Source: Peptococcaceae bacterium BRH_c23 (GTDB taxonomy: Bacteria; Bacillota_B; Desulfitobacteriia; Desulfitobacteriales; Desulfitobacteriaceae). Taken from it: a stretch of 27,151 nucleotides of DNA. Below are positions 1 to 7,898 of this stretch, in pieces. The notes below the pieces were generated by a model. It had not been told where the DNA came from, searched no databases, and saw only the letters and a list, made by a program, of their open reading frames with translations. Location: contig LADV01000108.1 in assembly GCA_000961805.1 (NCBI GenBank), forward strand, positions 1 to 27,151, read 5' to 3'. Position 1 is the stretch's first letter. Each line of letters begins with the position of its first letter. Both the position numbers and the translations under genes were made by a program.

Positions 1-3
1 TAC

Positions 4-237
4 CCTGCTTACCGCAGGTGCGTCAATGGGCCTGCTTATACCCAATCCTTTTTATATTGGGGATACCCATTGATACCGGGGTTAATTCCGGCAGCGCCTC
101 AAGCCACAGACCCGGATTCAGCCCATAGGCTTTACCATATATGGCCTGACTCGCCAGGCTACTCGACAGCAATTGCAGTCTAATCCTGACTTTACCGACA
201 TGCTGTTGTCCCCCAGAGGCTTTCGCATAAAGTTAGT
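4..237 (-). other. possible decayed coding remnant, identity unknown
   Basis: On the minus strand this stretch reads open for about 75 codons without a convincing start. It has protein-like composition (segments such as KVRIRLQLLSS and AYGLNPGLWLEALPELTP) and ends at a stop near the window edge. I cannot assign a family; a transposase or other mobile-gene scrap is possible but only a guess. It is more GC-rich than the MATE gene that follows. Nothing else is visible in positions 1-290. Confidence 0.2.
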
Positions 238-291
238 CGGTTGTCTTACATCGCAATGCAGGAGCGATGATTTCTAGGAAATATATATGAA

Positions 292-306
292 GCGCACAAC
301 GTGCGC
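292..306. repeat. perfect inverted repeat upstream of MATE gene
   Basis: GCGCAC and GTGCGC form 6-base arms separated by AAC, directly before the ribosome site AAGGAG (311-316). It could be a small operator or an RNA hairpin in the 5' leader of the exporter gene. No regulator is encoded beside it, so its role is unknown. Confidence 0.4.
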
Positions 307-326
307 ACAGAAGGAGAAGTGATGTT

Positions 327-1694
327 ATGAGCCAAGAAGCAGTAGTTGACCGGGAATTGGGGAATGGAAACATCAAATCATTGCTTTTAAAATATTCTAT
401 AGCTGCATTGATTGGTCAGGGTCTGCAGATGTGTCAGATAACAGGAGATGGATTTTTTGTAGGTAATGGTATAGGTGAAATAGGTTTAGCCACGATTAGT
501 ATTATTTATCCATTGTTGGTTTTTGCACTTGCTACAGGATCATTAATCGGTATTGGAGCCACTTCCCTTGCAGCAATTCACCTTGGAAAAGGAGAATTGG
601 AAAAAGCAAGATCCTATTTTGGCCAGAGTATTTGGTATGCGCTAATACTCTCATTAGTAATCATGATTTTAGGGTTAACGAACGTAGAGAGTATTGTGAC
701 GTTTTTTGGAGCATCAGGAGACGTTATTCAGAGTGCAAGCGCATATGCTTCGGTCTTTTTCTATGGTTTCCCCTTCGTCGTTGTTGGGTGCGTATTTTAC
801 TTTTTCGTTCGACTGGATGAACAACCATTTATAGGCACACTCGCATTAACGGTACCTGCAGTTGTTGCAATTATTGTGGAGTATATCTTGATATTCAAGT
901 TGGATATGGGGATTGCCAGCTCTGCTATTAGTTTTAACCTTTGTGTAGGTTCATGGAGTTTAATAGGATTATATTTTTTGATTAGCCGTAAAACTGTGTT
1001 TAAAATGAAACTTAGCGATTTCATGCTGGATTTTCGGAAAATCAAAGAAATTAACAAAACAGGCTTTGCAGCGTTTATCGTCCAGGCTGCGTTTTGTGTA
1101 GTAGCTATAGTTATCAATAATCTCTTGGGTAAATATGGTGAACCAATGGATATAGCATCTTTCGGGATTATCAATGCATATTTATTGTATATTTTCTCCA
1201 TTTTCGTAACACTGGGCTTTACTTTAGGACTTCAGCCAATCGTAAGTTTCAACTATGGAGCAGGGCAGTTTGCTCGCGTTAGAGAAGCGCTGACAGTTAG
1301 CATAAAACAAACAGTTGGCACCATGGCTGTATTAACGGTACTATTATTTGCTTTTCAACATCAAGTTGTAAGCTTTTTTGTTGGAGATGCGCCGGATTTG
1401 ATCGCGGCAACAGAAGCAAACATGAAAATCTACCTGCTTCTGTTCGCACTGGGCGGAATTTCTTTTCTTGTTTCAGGTTATTTTCAAGCTATCGAACACA
1501 ATGGCAAGGCAATATTAAATGGATGCACCAGAAACGTTATTTTTGTAATTCCTTTACTACTTATACTACCCAAATATATAGGAGTAAAGGGAATCTGGGC
1601 AGCTCAACCAATAGCTGATTTACTTGCTTTTGCAGTCGCAATGTTTCTAGTTTATAAAGAAATTAATAGGTTAAAACAATTAGAGAACGAATAG
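327..1694 (+). CDS. MATE family multidrug/cation efflux transporter
   Basis: A 455-residue polytopic membrane protein with about 12 hydrophobic segments arranged as two MATE halves. The N-terminus (ITGDGFFVGNGIGEIGLATISI) matches the first helices of the DinF/MepA branch, which normally begin with an elongated helix around a conserved D/G-rich turn; length is usual for the family. It probably exports organic cations or drugs using a Na+ or H+ gradient. The ATG at 327 lies 10 bases after AAGGAG; an ATG at 321 in another frame stops at once. It stands alone, about 370 bases before the next candidate gene, and has no evident link to ethanolamine use. Confidence 0.9.
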   Translation: MSQEAVVDRELGNGNIKSLLLKYSIAALIGQGLQMCQITGDGFFVGNGIGEIGLATISIIYPLLVFALATGSLIGIGATSLAAIHLGKGELEKARSYFGQSIWYALILSLVIMILGLTNVESIVTFFGASGDVIQSASAYASVFFYGFPFVVVGCVFYFFVRLDEQPFIGTLALTVPAVVAIIVEYILIFKLDMGIASSAISFNLCVGSWSLIGLYFLISRKTVFKMKLSDFMLDFRKIKEINKTGFAAFIVQAAFCVVAIVINNLLGKYGEPMDIASFGIINAYLLYIFSIFVTLGFTLGLQPIVSFNYGAGQFARVREALTVSIKQTVGTMAVLTVLLFAFQHQVVSFFVGDAPDLIAATEANMKIYLLLFALGGISFLVSGYFQAIEHNGKAILNGCTRNVIFVIPLLLILPKYIGVKGIWAAQPIADLLAFAVAMFLVYKEINRLKQLENE

Positions 1695-1776
1695 AGCCTG
1701 TAAATTAGTAATAAATACTTTTGAGTATCACCCAAAATTGATTCCACCGATAATGAGAAAAATGGAACCATCAAAT

Positions 1777-1817
1777 GGCCTCAGCGCTTGCGCTACAAGC
1801 GAATTGGGCTGAGGTCA
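1777..1817 (+). terminator. stem-loop after MATE gene, possible terminator
   Basis: CCTCAGC pairs with GCTGAGG, and inside it GCTTG pairs with CAAGC. A T-rich but interrupted tract follows (TGTTTGTTTTTA). It could end the MATE transcript. The remaining sequence from 1695 to 1896 shows no gene. Confidence 0.4.
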
Positions 1818-1896
1818 TGTTTGTTTTTACGCTATGCAGTCTAAACTCATTATAGTCATTTCTCCATACTTCAATCTTCTCTTTGGTATCTTCTAA

Positions 1897-2025
1897 ACAA
1901 AGCCCATTGCCGCAATTAACAGTCATATCACGTATGAGATGTATCTCAAGATGGACTCTAAGGGGAATTTCAAGATCAATAACCAAGCCGTTAAAGCATG
2001 GAATGTCTGGATGGGAAATATCTGA
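1897..2025 (+). other. short protein-like open stretch, possible gene relic
   Basis: This frame is open for 42 codons and ends with protein-like sequence (KMDSKGNFKINNQAVKAWN, then VWMGNI and a stop). An internal ATG lies at 1939 but has no ribosome site. It resembles the C-terminal end of a protein whose front part is missing. I do not recognise the family. Confidence 0.25.
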
Positions 2026-2066
2026 TCCATATTTAAGGGATAACCTCTAGGACAAGGAGAAAAAAG

Positions 2067-2387
2067 ATGAGTGATGTACAAAAATTGAGGCAGGAACTTG
2101 AGCAATTACTGAGGGAGGTGAAAAGGCTAGTTCATAGCAGTGAATGGCACATTACAAATGAAAATCACTCGAAGATGTGGAATGAAATGGTGTCCAAGGC
2201 GGTACAATTACATAAAATTGTACAACCCAAACATCACAAAAATATGATAGAAAAACGTCGTTATTCACCTGATTACCCGGGGTTTTACAACCATATTCAT
2301 CCTATCGAAGAATTGCTAAAATACATGGACGATCCTACATCAAATGATGATCCCGTAGACAAGACTATTTGTGACAAGTCAGAATAA
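2067..2387 (+). CDS. small hypothetical protein, 106 aa
   Basis: I do not recognise this protein. It is soluble and charged, starts with a heptad-like helix (QKLRQELEQLLREVKRL, residues 5-21) suggesting a short coiled coil, and has a middle section rich in His, Tyr and Pro (PKHHKNM, YSPDYPGFYNHIHPIEELL). There is no signal peptide or membrane segment. AAGGAG is placed well upstream of the ATG (2055-2060), which supports real translation. It lies about 100 bases before the first eutW and in the same direction, so it might be co-transcribed, but nothing links it to ethanolamine use. A second reading frame overlaps its end (see 2371-2463). Confidence 0.55.
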   Translation: MSDVQKLRQELEQLLREVKRLVHSSEWHITNENHSKMWNEMVSKAVQLHKIVQPKHHKNMIEKRRYSPDYPGFYNHIHPIEELLKYMDDPTSNDDPVDKTICDKSE

Positions 2388-2463
2388 GGCCGAAGAACAA
2401 GGTTTAACGCATGAACAGGTTCAGGAAGCACTGAATATGCTGGCGGAATGGGGAAGGATTTAG
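2371..2463 (+). pseudogene. 30-codon scrap, C-terminal end of an unknown protein
   Basis: From a GTG at 2371 the +1 frame reads a helical, plausible protein end (AEEQGLTHEQVQEALNMLAE, then WGRI and a stop). There is no good ribosome site. It overlaps the last codons of the 106-residue gene and runs into the eutP relic. It may be the frameshifted true C-terminus of that gene or a leftover from another gene. Confidence 0.25.
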
Positions 2464-2512
2464 CCCGTTACGTATGCGATTGGAGGCTTTGAATGAATTG
2501 CGAAACCATTAA
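2447..2512 (+). pseudogene. eutP: eutP 3'-end relic (22 codons)
   Basis: In the frame starting at 2447 the sequence reads NGEGFSPLRMRLEALNE, then LRNH and a stop. The intact EutP at 16781-17230 ends NGEGVAPLRMRLEELNE, then SRSR and a stop. The relic overlaps the eutW start by 20 bases (2493-2512), exactly the overlap seen between intact eutP and the second eutW (17211-17230). Upstream of 2447 the frame soon meets a stop and the similarity is lost. The first eutWV pair therefore once followed a eutP gene that has been deleted. Confidence 0.8.
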
Positions 2513-3929
2513 GAGGTTATGTAATAAGTACACTAATCTGTCTCAAACTGATGTTGAGACTTTAGAAGCAATGGCTTTACAAATCCCATGTACAGCCGAA
2601 CTGACAGGGACTGATATCTTTATTGATGCGCCGTTGAAAGACGGGGTGGATGCTGTTGTGGTAGCATGGGCTTGCCCTAAAAACCGGTCACTATATGGTC
2701 ATAGCGTTGTTGGAGAATTAGCCTATGCTGCCAGCGAACCGGCAGTTTGTCGGACAATTCAAACTGGTGGGATGAGTCGGAATGTGCGAGGGGTTAGCCA
2801 AGAAGGGATTCCCATTGAGCAGACGGTTATCGCGATTCGTAACGCTGTTGATAATGTGATTGGTACTCTGATCATGGAAAGGGATATTTCCGAAGAGATA
2901 CGGCAAGAAGAGCAAGTGGAATTTTTGACTCAAACGGCCGAACGTTTGAGTAACACCTTGATGTATTTGTCAACGACTGGGTCACAGTTTGAAGAGTGGG
3001 TTGGAAACGGACTGTTTGTTTTAAATAAAAACACTGAAATAACGTATGTCAATAAAAGGGCAAGACAGATATATCAAGATGTTCATGGATTTGAAGCGTC
3101 TGGAAGTGATTTTCACCTCAACATGTTCAATTGTGCTAGCTTAGATGAGCTTCTGATTAACCTTAAAAACCCCGTCGAATTTTGTATTCTGGGCAAAAAT
3201 TATTTTTTCCAGGCGTATCCTTTGGTGACTTGCGGAGAATTAAGCGGCTGTGTCATATCCTTTCGAGATATTACAGACCTTCGAAAAAAAGAGCAGGAAC
3301 TTAGTGCGCAAAATACCGTTATTCGAGAAATCCACCACCGTGTCAAGAATAATCTACAAAATATTGCGGCTTTACTTCGTCTTCAAATGCGACGGTCAAA
3401 TTTAGACATTGTAAAAGCGGAGTTTACGGCAAGCATAAACCGAATCATATCTATCGCGATGGTGCATGATGTGTTTGCCTGTCAAAATTCTGATTTAGTT
3501 GATTTGAGAGAACTCTGCCAACGTATCCTTAAGGGTTTGTTAGAAAGCTTCGCGCTGCCAGAGCAGAGCATTGAGACCTATGTTGAAGGAGAACAGCTTA
3601 CCTTGCTAAGTTCGCAAGCGGTTCCTTTGGCCATAGTCATTAACGAACTCCTAACGAACAGTTTTAAACATGGGGTTCGTTTCTTAGAAAAAGGTGTAAT
3701 CACCCTGTTTATATTAGAGACGAAGGGGAAAATACAACTTTCTGTGAGGGACAACGGACCGGAACCACTTGTGCCCTTTGATCAAGTACAACAATGGCGT
3801 TTGGGTTTACAAATCGTAGACTCATTAATTAGAGAACAATTGGGCGGCGAGTTCCGAATGGAACGTATAGACGGAATGACGATTGTAACGGTAAGCTTTC
3901 CAATATATAATTCGGAGGAAGAGTCATGA
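2493..3929 (+). CDS. eutW: EutW-type sensor histidine kinase, copy 1
   Basis: A soluble 478-residue kinase with no membrane segment, expected to sense ethanolamine in the cytoplasm and phosphorylate EutV. Domains in order: an N-terminal histidine-kinase sensor domain (about 1-135, with TDIFIDAPLKDG), a PAS-like domain (about 165-260), an HWE/HisKA_2-type dimerisation box with EIHHRVKNNLQN (His at 281-282), and a HATPase_c domain with N-box NELLTNSFKHG (384-394), VRDNGP (418-423) and GLQIV (438-442). The ATG overlaps the eutP relic; its stop overlaps the eutV ATG by four bases (ATGA), so the pair is translationally coupled. The paralogue at 17211-18647 has identical length and is largely identical by eye. 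All catalytic motifs are intact. Confidence 0.93.
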   Translation: MNCETIKRLCNKYTNLSQTDVETLEAMALQIPCTAELTGTDIFIDAPLKDGVDAVVVAWACPKNRSLYGHSVVGELAYAASEPAVCRTIQTGGMSRNVRGVSQEGIPIEQTVIAIRNAVDNVIGTLIMERDISEEIRQEEQVEFLTQTAERLSNTLMYLSTTGSQFEEWVGNGLFVLNKNTEITYVNKRARQIYQDVHGFEASGSDFHLNMFNCASLDELLINLKNPVEFCILGKNYFFQAYPLVTCGELSGCVISFRDITDLRKKEQELSAQNTVIREIHHRVKNNLQNIAALLRLQMRRSNLDIVKAEFTASINRIISIAMVHDVFACQNSDLVDLRELCQRILKGLLESFALPEQSIETYVEGEQLTLLSSQAVPLAIVINELLTNSFKHGVRFLEKGVITLFILETKGKIQLSVRDNGPEPLVPFDQVQQWRLGLQIVDSLIREQLGGEFRMERIDGMTIVTVSFPIYNSEEES

Positions 3930-4498
3930 GCGTACTATCCATCTTAATTGCGGACGACGAGGCCTTAACTCGTCTGGATATTAAAGAAATGCTTGAAGGG
4001 GCTGGGCATATTGTTTGCGGTGAAGCAAACAATGGCGCTAAAGCCGTAGAATTGGCTAAATCTCTCTCTCCAGATCTGGCGATTCTAGATGTGATGATGC
4101 CTGGGATAGATGGCTTGGACGCGGCAAACATCTTACATTCCATGAACATACCTGTGTTATTACTGACAGCCTATAATCAGCCTAAGTTTATTAACCGGGC
4201 AGAGAAAGTTAGTGTGTACGGGTATCTTGTCAAGCCTATTACAGAACGAGATCTATTACCGGCTATCCAAATAGCCTATGCACGTTGGAGAGAAATGCAA
4301 AATGTTCGTGAGAAATTGGAAAATACCCAGCTGGAATTACAAAGTCGAAAAATGATTGCCCGAGCCCGTGCTATCCTCGCACAACGTGATGGAGTGAGTG
4401 ATTATGAAGCGCATCAATTGCTTATTCATAGGGCTATGGATCTTCGCATTACGGTCGTAAAACTGGCAAACAGACTAGTGAATGAGGCAGCACTTTGA
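3926..4498 (+). CDS. eutV: EutV-type ANTAR response regulator (antiterminator), copy 1
   Basis: A 190-residue response regulator. The receiver domain (1-120) has acidic residues D10/D11, the phospho-acceptor D55 (LAILDVMMPG), T81 and K103 (LVKP). A linker helix leads to a C-terminal ANTAR RNA-binding domain (about 131-186) with the typical ARAILAQRDGVSDYEAHQLL and a final three-helix bundle. Members of this family bind paired hairpins in nascent mRNA when phosphorylated and block a terminator; such a leader follows at 4612-4689. The start codon overlaps eutW. The second EutV (18644-19231) is very similar but has a different lysine-rich tail, so both may act on the same RNA sites. Confidence 0.93.
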   Translation: MSVLSILIADDEALTRLDIKEMLEGAGHIVCGEANNGAKAVELAKSLSPDLAILDVMMPGIDGLDAANILHSMNIPVLLLTAYNQPKFINRAEKVSVYGYLVKPITERDLLPAIQIAYARWREMQNVREKLENTQLELQSRKMIARARAILAQRDGVSDYEAHQLLIHRAMDLRITVVKLANRLVNEAAL

Positions 4499-4524
4499 AA
4501 GTTTGAGGTAATATAGAATATAAT
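4495..4524 (+). promoter_or_regulatory. candidate sigma-A promoter for the eutB leader
   Basis: TTGAAA (4495-4500) and a perfect TATAAT (4519-4524) are 18 bases apart, immediately after eutV and upstream of the ANTAR leader. Transcription would start near 4531 and run through the hairpins at 4577-4689. The AT-rich surroundings also make chance matches likely. Confidence 0.45.
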
Positions 4525-4576
4525 TAAAAATTCAAAGGAATAATGAAATTAATATCAAATTATATTTTATAGAGTT

Positions 4577-4607
4577 CAGACCTACCTCTCCCTGTACGAG
4601 AGGTCTG
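4577..4607 (+). promoter_or_regulatory. leader hairpin with two competing pairings
   Basis: CAGACCT (4577-4583) can pair with AGGTCTG (4601-4607), or ACCTCTC (4584-4590) with GAGAGGT (4598-4604). The two pairings share bases 4601-4604 and so exclude each other. It sits just upstream of the ANTAR hairpins and may be an extra folding switch or simply insulate the leader. Confidence 0.4.
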
Positions 4608-4611
4608 TTAT

Positions 4612-4639
4612 CACAAAGGAATAGTGGGCAATAAGGCCC
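4612..4639 (+). promoter_or_regulatory. ANTAR dual-hairpin antitermination element 1
   Basis: Two small hairpins resemble the known EutV target. P1 has CAC / GTG flanking a loop that contains AAAGGA, which fits the AANGRR hexaloop pattern (A at 1, G at 4). P2 is GGGC / GCCC with hexaloop AATAAG, which has A at position 1 but A, not G, at position 4. P2 uses bases 4633-4639 of the 5' terminator arm, so P2 and the terminator cannot form together, the expected antitermination geometry. The same words recur at 25428-25455. Its downstream target is eutB and the long operon. Confidence 0.72.
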
Positions 4640-4689
4640 TTTATCACATCCCGGGTTACTGGGATGTGATAAAGAGCCTTAATTTTTTT
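4633..4689 (+). terminator. conditional terminator in eutB leader
   Basis: A near-perfect 20-base-pair stem (4633-4652 with 4661-4680, one C/A mismatch) and an 8-base loop are followed by AA and seven T. It lies over 400 bases before eutB and overlaps ANTAR hairpin P2, so it is read as a regulated attenuator rather than only the end of eutV. Confidence 0.88.
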
Positions 4690-4979
4690 GTCGGTTGAAA
4701 GGAGGGCAGTAGTTTATAGAAGTTGATCCTTTAACACACCACTTAAATCATATCTCCTCTCCGGGTCAGACGATCATGAATCATTGTTATCCAAACGACT
4801 CCATAGCGCAAAGCGGAGACGAAGTGCTCGTGATTCAAAGGTGCCTCCGGGCTATGGTGAAATGTGTCGAACGGGTCATCTTTCATGAACCTTTACTCTC
4901 ACAGGACAGGCCCCTTGCGAAATGTTCCGGCAGTTTATCCGGAAGTCGAAGAGTCGGGAGCGTTTTCTTGGCTTAAATC

Positions 4980-5064
4980 CGCGGAGAATAATGACGACTC
5001 CCTCTATCGTACAGTGGCACTAGTTGTTCCAGTTATTGTTAAAACCTTAGTCTTTGCTCGTTAA
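4980..5064 (+). pseudogene. eutA: likely eutA 3'-end relic
   Basis: The last codons before eutB read ALVVPVIVKTLVFAR and a stop. This resembles the conserved C-terminus of EutA, the reactivating factor of ethanolamine ammonia-lyase, which ends in a VVPVVIKTL(A/V)F-type string. eutA directly before eutB is the common order in Firmicutes, and an intact eutA start is found instead at 27012. No longer EutA similarity can be followed upstream; 4690-4979 holds only short frames (for example 4776-4976) without recognisable products. The call rests on a short match and is not certain. Confidence 0.5.
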
Positions 5065-5096
5065 AAATTTCATTTATATCGAAAGGATGTGAAATC

Positions 5097-6461
5097 GTGA
5101 ATCTAAAGACGCGCCTTTTTGGCCAAACGTTTACCTTTAAAGATGTGAAAGAGGTATTGTCCAAAGCAAATGAGATCAAATCTGGAGACATTCTCGCCGG
5201 AATTGCGGCTGAGAATGCCGCAGAGCGGATCGCTGCAAAACGAGTCTTGTCGGAACTAACTTTGGAAGATTTACGGCTGAACCCGGTTATACCGCTTGAG
5301 GAGGACGAAGTATCCCGTATTATTGATGCTGATGTTAATGAACCCATCTATCATACGATTAAAAACTGGAGTGTTGCAGAGTTCCGGGAGTATATTCTCA
5401 CCACTGAAACGACTGGCTCCCATCTTCGGCGTCTCAGCCGTGGTCTCACCTCGGAAATGGTTGCAGCTGTCGCGAAACTTATGAGCAATCTTGACTTGAT
5501 CTTAGGTGCTGCCAAAATTCAAAACCTTGCCCACTGTAACACGACAATCGGTAAAACAGGGTGCTTGGCTTCCAGGCTTCAACCGAATCATCCAACGGAT
5601 GGAGTAGATGGGATTCTAACCAGCCTGCGTGAGGGGCTTTCCTACGGTGTTGGAGATGCAGTCTTTGGACTGAACCCTGTTGACGATTCCATGCCAGCGA
5701 CCATTCGCAGTCTGGAAACCCTCTATCAATTTGTTGAGGAGTGGAAGGTGCCCACCCAAATTTGCGTTTTGGCCCATATCTCGACTCAAATTAAAGCTCT
5801 AAGAAAAGGGGCACCGGTCCATCTGTTATTTCAATCCATCGCAGGATCTCAAACAGGTAATGAGGCGTTTGGAGTTAGCAAAGAGATGCTTGATGAAGCT
5901 TATACCCTAGGTTTAAAAGAGGGTCGGGCGACAGGTCCTAATATCATGTATTTTGAAACGGGACAAGGCTCGGAACTTTCATCTGAGGCTCACCATGGTG
6001 CAGACCAAGTTACCTTAGAAGCACGTTGTTACGGGTTAGCCCGCCACTATAATCCGTTTTTGGTTAATACCGTTGTCGGTTTTATTGGCCCAGAATACCT
6101 CTATGATACTCGTCAAGTAACTCGGGCAGGCCTCGAAGACCACTTTATGGGGAAACTTTCTGGGTTGCCTATGGGAGTCGACGCTTGTTACACCAACCAC
6201 ATGAAAGCGGATCAAAACGATATAGAAAATTTGGCCACTCTCTTAACGGCGGCTGGTTGTACCTACTTTATGGGTATTCCCATGGGTGATGACGTCATGT
6301 TGAATTATCAGTGTACGAGCTATCATGACATTGCAACATTAAGAGAATTGTTTAGACTTCGGCCCTTACCTGAGTTTGAGGCGTGGGCGGAATCAATGGG
6401 AATCATGGCTCAAGGTAAGCTCACGGCTCGTGCCGGTGATGCTACAATTTTCACGAGGTAA
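5097..6461 (+). CDS. eutB: Ethanolamine ammonia-lyase large subunit
   Basis: This 454-residue protein is the catalytic subunit of adenosylcobalamin-dependent ethanolamine ammonia-lyase, which converts ethanolamine to acetaldehyde and ammonia in the microcompartment lumen. Length and sequence are typical, with family blocks CLASRLQPNHPTDGVDGI, SIAGSQTGNEAFGV, YFETGQGSELSSEAHHGAD and GIPMGDDVMLNYQ; it should form the usual TIM barrel. The start is GTG, preceded by AAAGGATG at a good distance. It opens the long operon, 15 bases before eutC, and is placed behind ANTAR leader 1. No broken motif is visible. Confidence 0.97.
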   Translation: MNLKTRLFGQTFTFKDVKEVLSKANEIKSGDILAGIAAENAAERIAAKRVLSELTLEDLRLNPVIPLEEDEVSRIIDADVNEPIYHTIKNWSVAEFREYILTTETTGSHLRRLSRGLTSEMVAAVAKLMSNLDLILGAAKIQNLAHCNTTIGKTGCLASRLQPNHPTDGVDGILTSLREGLSYGVGDAVFGLNPVDDSMPATIRSLETLYQFVEEWKVPTQICVLAHISTQIKALRKGAPVHLLFQSIAGSQTGNEAFGVSKEMLDEAYTLGLKEGRATGPNIMYFETGQGSELSSEAHHGADQVTLEARCYGLARHYNPFLVNTVVGFIGPEYLYDTRQVTRAGLEDHFMGKLSGLPMGVDACYTNHMKADQNDIENLATLLTAAGCTYFMGIPMGDDVMLNYQCTSYHDIATLRELFRLRPLPEFEAWAESMGIMAQGKLTARAGDATIFTR

Positions 6462-6476
6462 GGGGGGAATAAATTA

Positions 6477-7337
6477 ATGGGCTTAGAAGATAATGTTCGC
6501 GCGATTGTAGAAGAGTTACTGAAAGATATGGGGAAAGGAAAAAGTCAAGTTTCAGCCAACGCTCCTGTTATACAAGAGGATGCGCTTACGGATTTAGCGG
6601 AAATCGACTTACAACACTATTTGCAAGTCCCCAATCCGGTTAATAAGGCACTATATGAAGAAATGAAGCTTTCTACGCCTGCTCGGATAGGAGTTTGGCG
6701 CTGCGGTCCTCGCCCTTTAACGGACACAATAATTCGTTTTCGAGCGGATCATGCTGTGGCACAAGACTCCGTGCTTGGTGAAGTGCAGGAAGATTTTCCG
6801 GCGAAATATAATATGGTCTCCGTCCAAAGTCTCTGTCAGTCCAAAGATGAATATCTTACACGACCGGATTTAGGGAGGAAACTTGACGCTGAAAATTTGG
6901 GTATTGTGCGCAAAGGGTGCCAAAAAGGGGCCATGGTCCAAATCATCGTTTCCGATGGGCTCTCTAGTAAAGCAGTTGAAGCAAATATTCCAAATCTCCT
7001 GCCAGCTTTGACCCAGGGACTGGAGGGCATGGGCGTGAAACTTGGGACGACGATCTTTGTTCAGCATGGGCGTGTTGCCATGATGGATATGATCGGTGAA
7101 GAATTGAAACCGGACGTAGCCGTAATTCTGATCGGAGAGAGACCCGGTCTGGGAACGGCCGAAAGCATGAGTGCCTATATGGGATATAATCCAAGGCTAG
7201 GTATGGTTGAAAGCGAGCGGACCGTGATCAGCAATATTCATAAAGGTGGGACGCCTGCAGCGGAAGCCGGAGCTCATCTGGCGAGTTTGATCAAAAAAAT
7301 GCTTGATATGAAGGCATCAGGTGTGAACCTAGAGTAG
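6477..7337 (+). CDS. eutC: Ethanolamine ammonia-lyase small subunit
   Basis: This 286-residue protein partners EutB and helps bind adenosylcobalamin. Typical blocks include PARIGVWRCGPRPLTDT, LSSKAVEANIPNLLP, VILIGERPGLGTAESMSAYM and a C-terminal HKGGTPAAEAGAHLA. The N-terminus (LEDNVRAIVEELLKDM) is an amphipathic helix followed by a flexible linker, the form of peptides that target cargo to the shell. It follows eutB by 15 bases with a purine-rich GGGGGG ribosome site. Its 3' end is partly repeated immediately downstream (7337-7446). Confidence 0.96.
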   Translation: MGLEDNVRAIVEELLKDMGKGKSQVSANAPVIQEDALTDLAEIDLQHYLQVPNPVNKALYEEMKLSTPARIGVWRCGPRPLTDTIIRFRADHAVAQDSVLGEVQEDFPAKYNMVSVQSLCQSKDEYLTRPDLGRKLDAENLGIVRKGCQKGAMVQIIVSDGLSSKAVEANIPNLLPALTQGLEGMGVKLGTTIFVQHGRVAMMDMIGEELKPDVAVILIGERPGLGTAESMSAYMGYNPRLGMVESERTVISNIHKGGTPAAEAGAHLASLIKKMLDMKASGVNLE

Positions 7338-7446
7338 TGATCGATATCCATAAAGGTAGGACGCCTGCGGTGGATGCCGGAGCTCATCTGGTGAGCTTGA
7401 TCAAAAGATACTTGATGTAAAGGCATCAGGTGTTAACTAGAGCAAG
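7337..7446 (+). pseudogene. eutC: partial tandem copy of the eutC 3' end
   Basis: Bases 7337-7446 repeat, with substitutions, the last part of eutC (7224-7337). The copy reads VIDIHKGRTPAVDAGAHLVS and then LIKRYLM and a stop, because one base is missing in the run after ATCAAAA; the words GGCATCAGGTGT and TAGAGCAAG still follow. It has no start codon or ribosome site and lies in the eutC-eutM1 spacer. The differences from the parent show that it is not recent, or that it came from a diverged eutC. Confidence 0.88.
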
Positions 7447-7515
7447 GGAGTTAAAAAGATCGAGTCCTGTCCTACATCTATAGATAAATTGAGACAGTGA
7501 AAGGAGACTAAGAAA

Positions 7516-7851
7516 ATGGCTACAAGAGATGATCTCGTTGCCCTAGGAATGGTAGAAACCCGTGGAATCGTTGGAGCAATTGAGGCAGCCGATGCCATGG
7601 CCAAAGCTGCCAATGTAACATTGATCGGTAAAGTAAAAGTAGGTGGCGCATTAGTGACGGTCATGGTACGGGGAGATGTCGGAGCAGTCAAGGCCTCAGT
7701 GGATGCCGGAGCAGCAGCGGCTGAACGAGTCGGAGAACTCATCAGCTGCCACGTCATACCACGCCCACACCCAGAACTCGAACAAATCCTACCCAAGTTA
7801 CCCGTTATCGAAGAAAAGCCCAAAACCAGAAACGTGGAGAATACAAAATAA
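7516..7851 (+). CDS. eutM: EutM-type hexameric shell protein (BMC-H), copy 1
   Basis: A single-BMC-domain protein of 111 residues that should form hexagonal tiles of the shell facet. It has the standard opening ([20 protein letters not shown]), the [19 protein letters not shown] helix and the [11 protein letters not shown] end, followed by a charged tail of about 20 residues that EutM2 lacks. AAAGGAG precedes the ATG well. It follows the eutC-tail repeat and precedes eutL by 47 bases. Base use becomes clearly C-rich toward its 3' end. Confidence 0.95.
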   Translation: MATRDDLVALGMVETRGIVGAIEAADAMAKAANVTLIGKVKVGGALVTVMVRGDVGAVKASVDAGAAAAERVGELISCHVIPRPHPELEQILPKLPVIEEKPKTRNVENTK

Positions 7852-7898
7852 ATCGTCGGAAAAAAGCGAAAGCGACCGACGTCTAAAGGAGGGTTACT

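Noticed and set aside
4826..4885. Partial resemblance to a cobalamin riboswitch (AGGTGCC followed by GGTGAAA)
   Set aside because: The core AGGGAA and CCGGTG segments and a proper B12 box are missing, and the spacing does not fit.
4776..4976. 66-codon + strand frame upstream of eutB
   Set aside because: No ribosome site and no recognisable domain; a second overlapping frame is equally open, so neither is supported.
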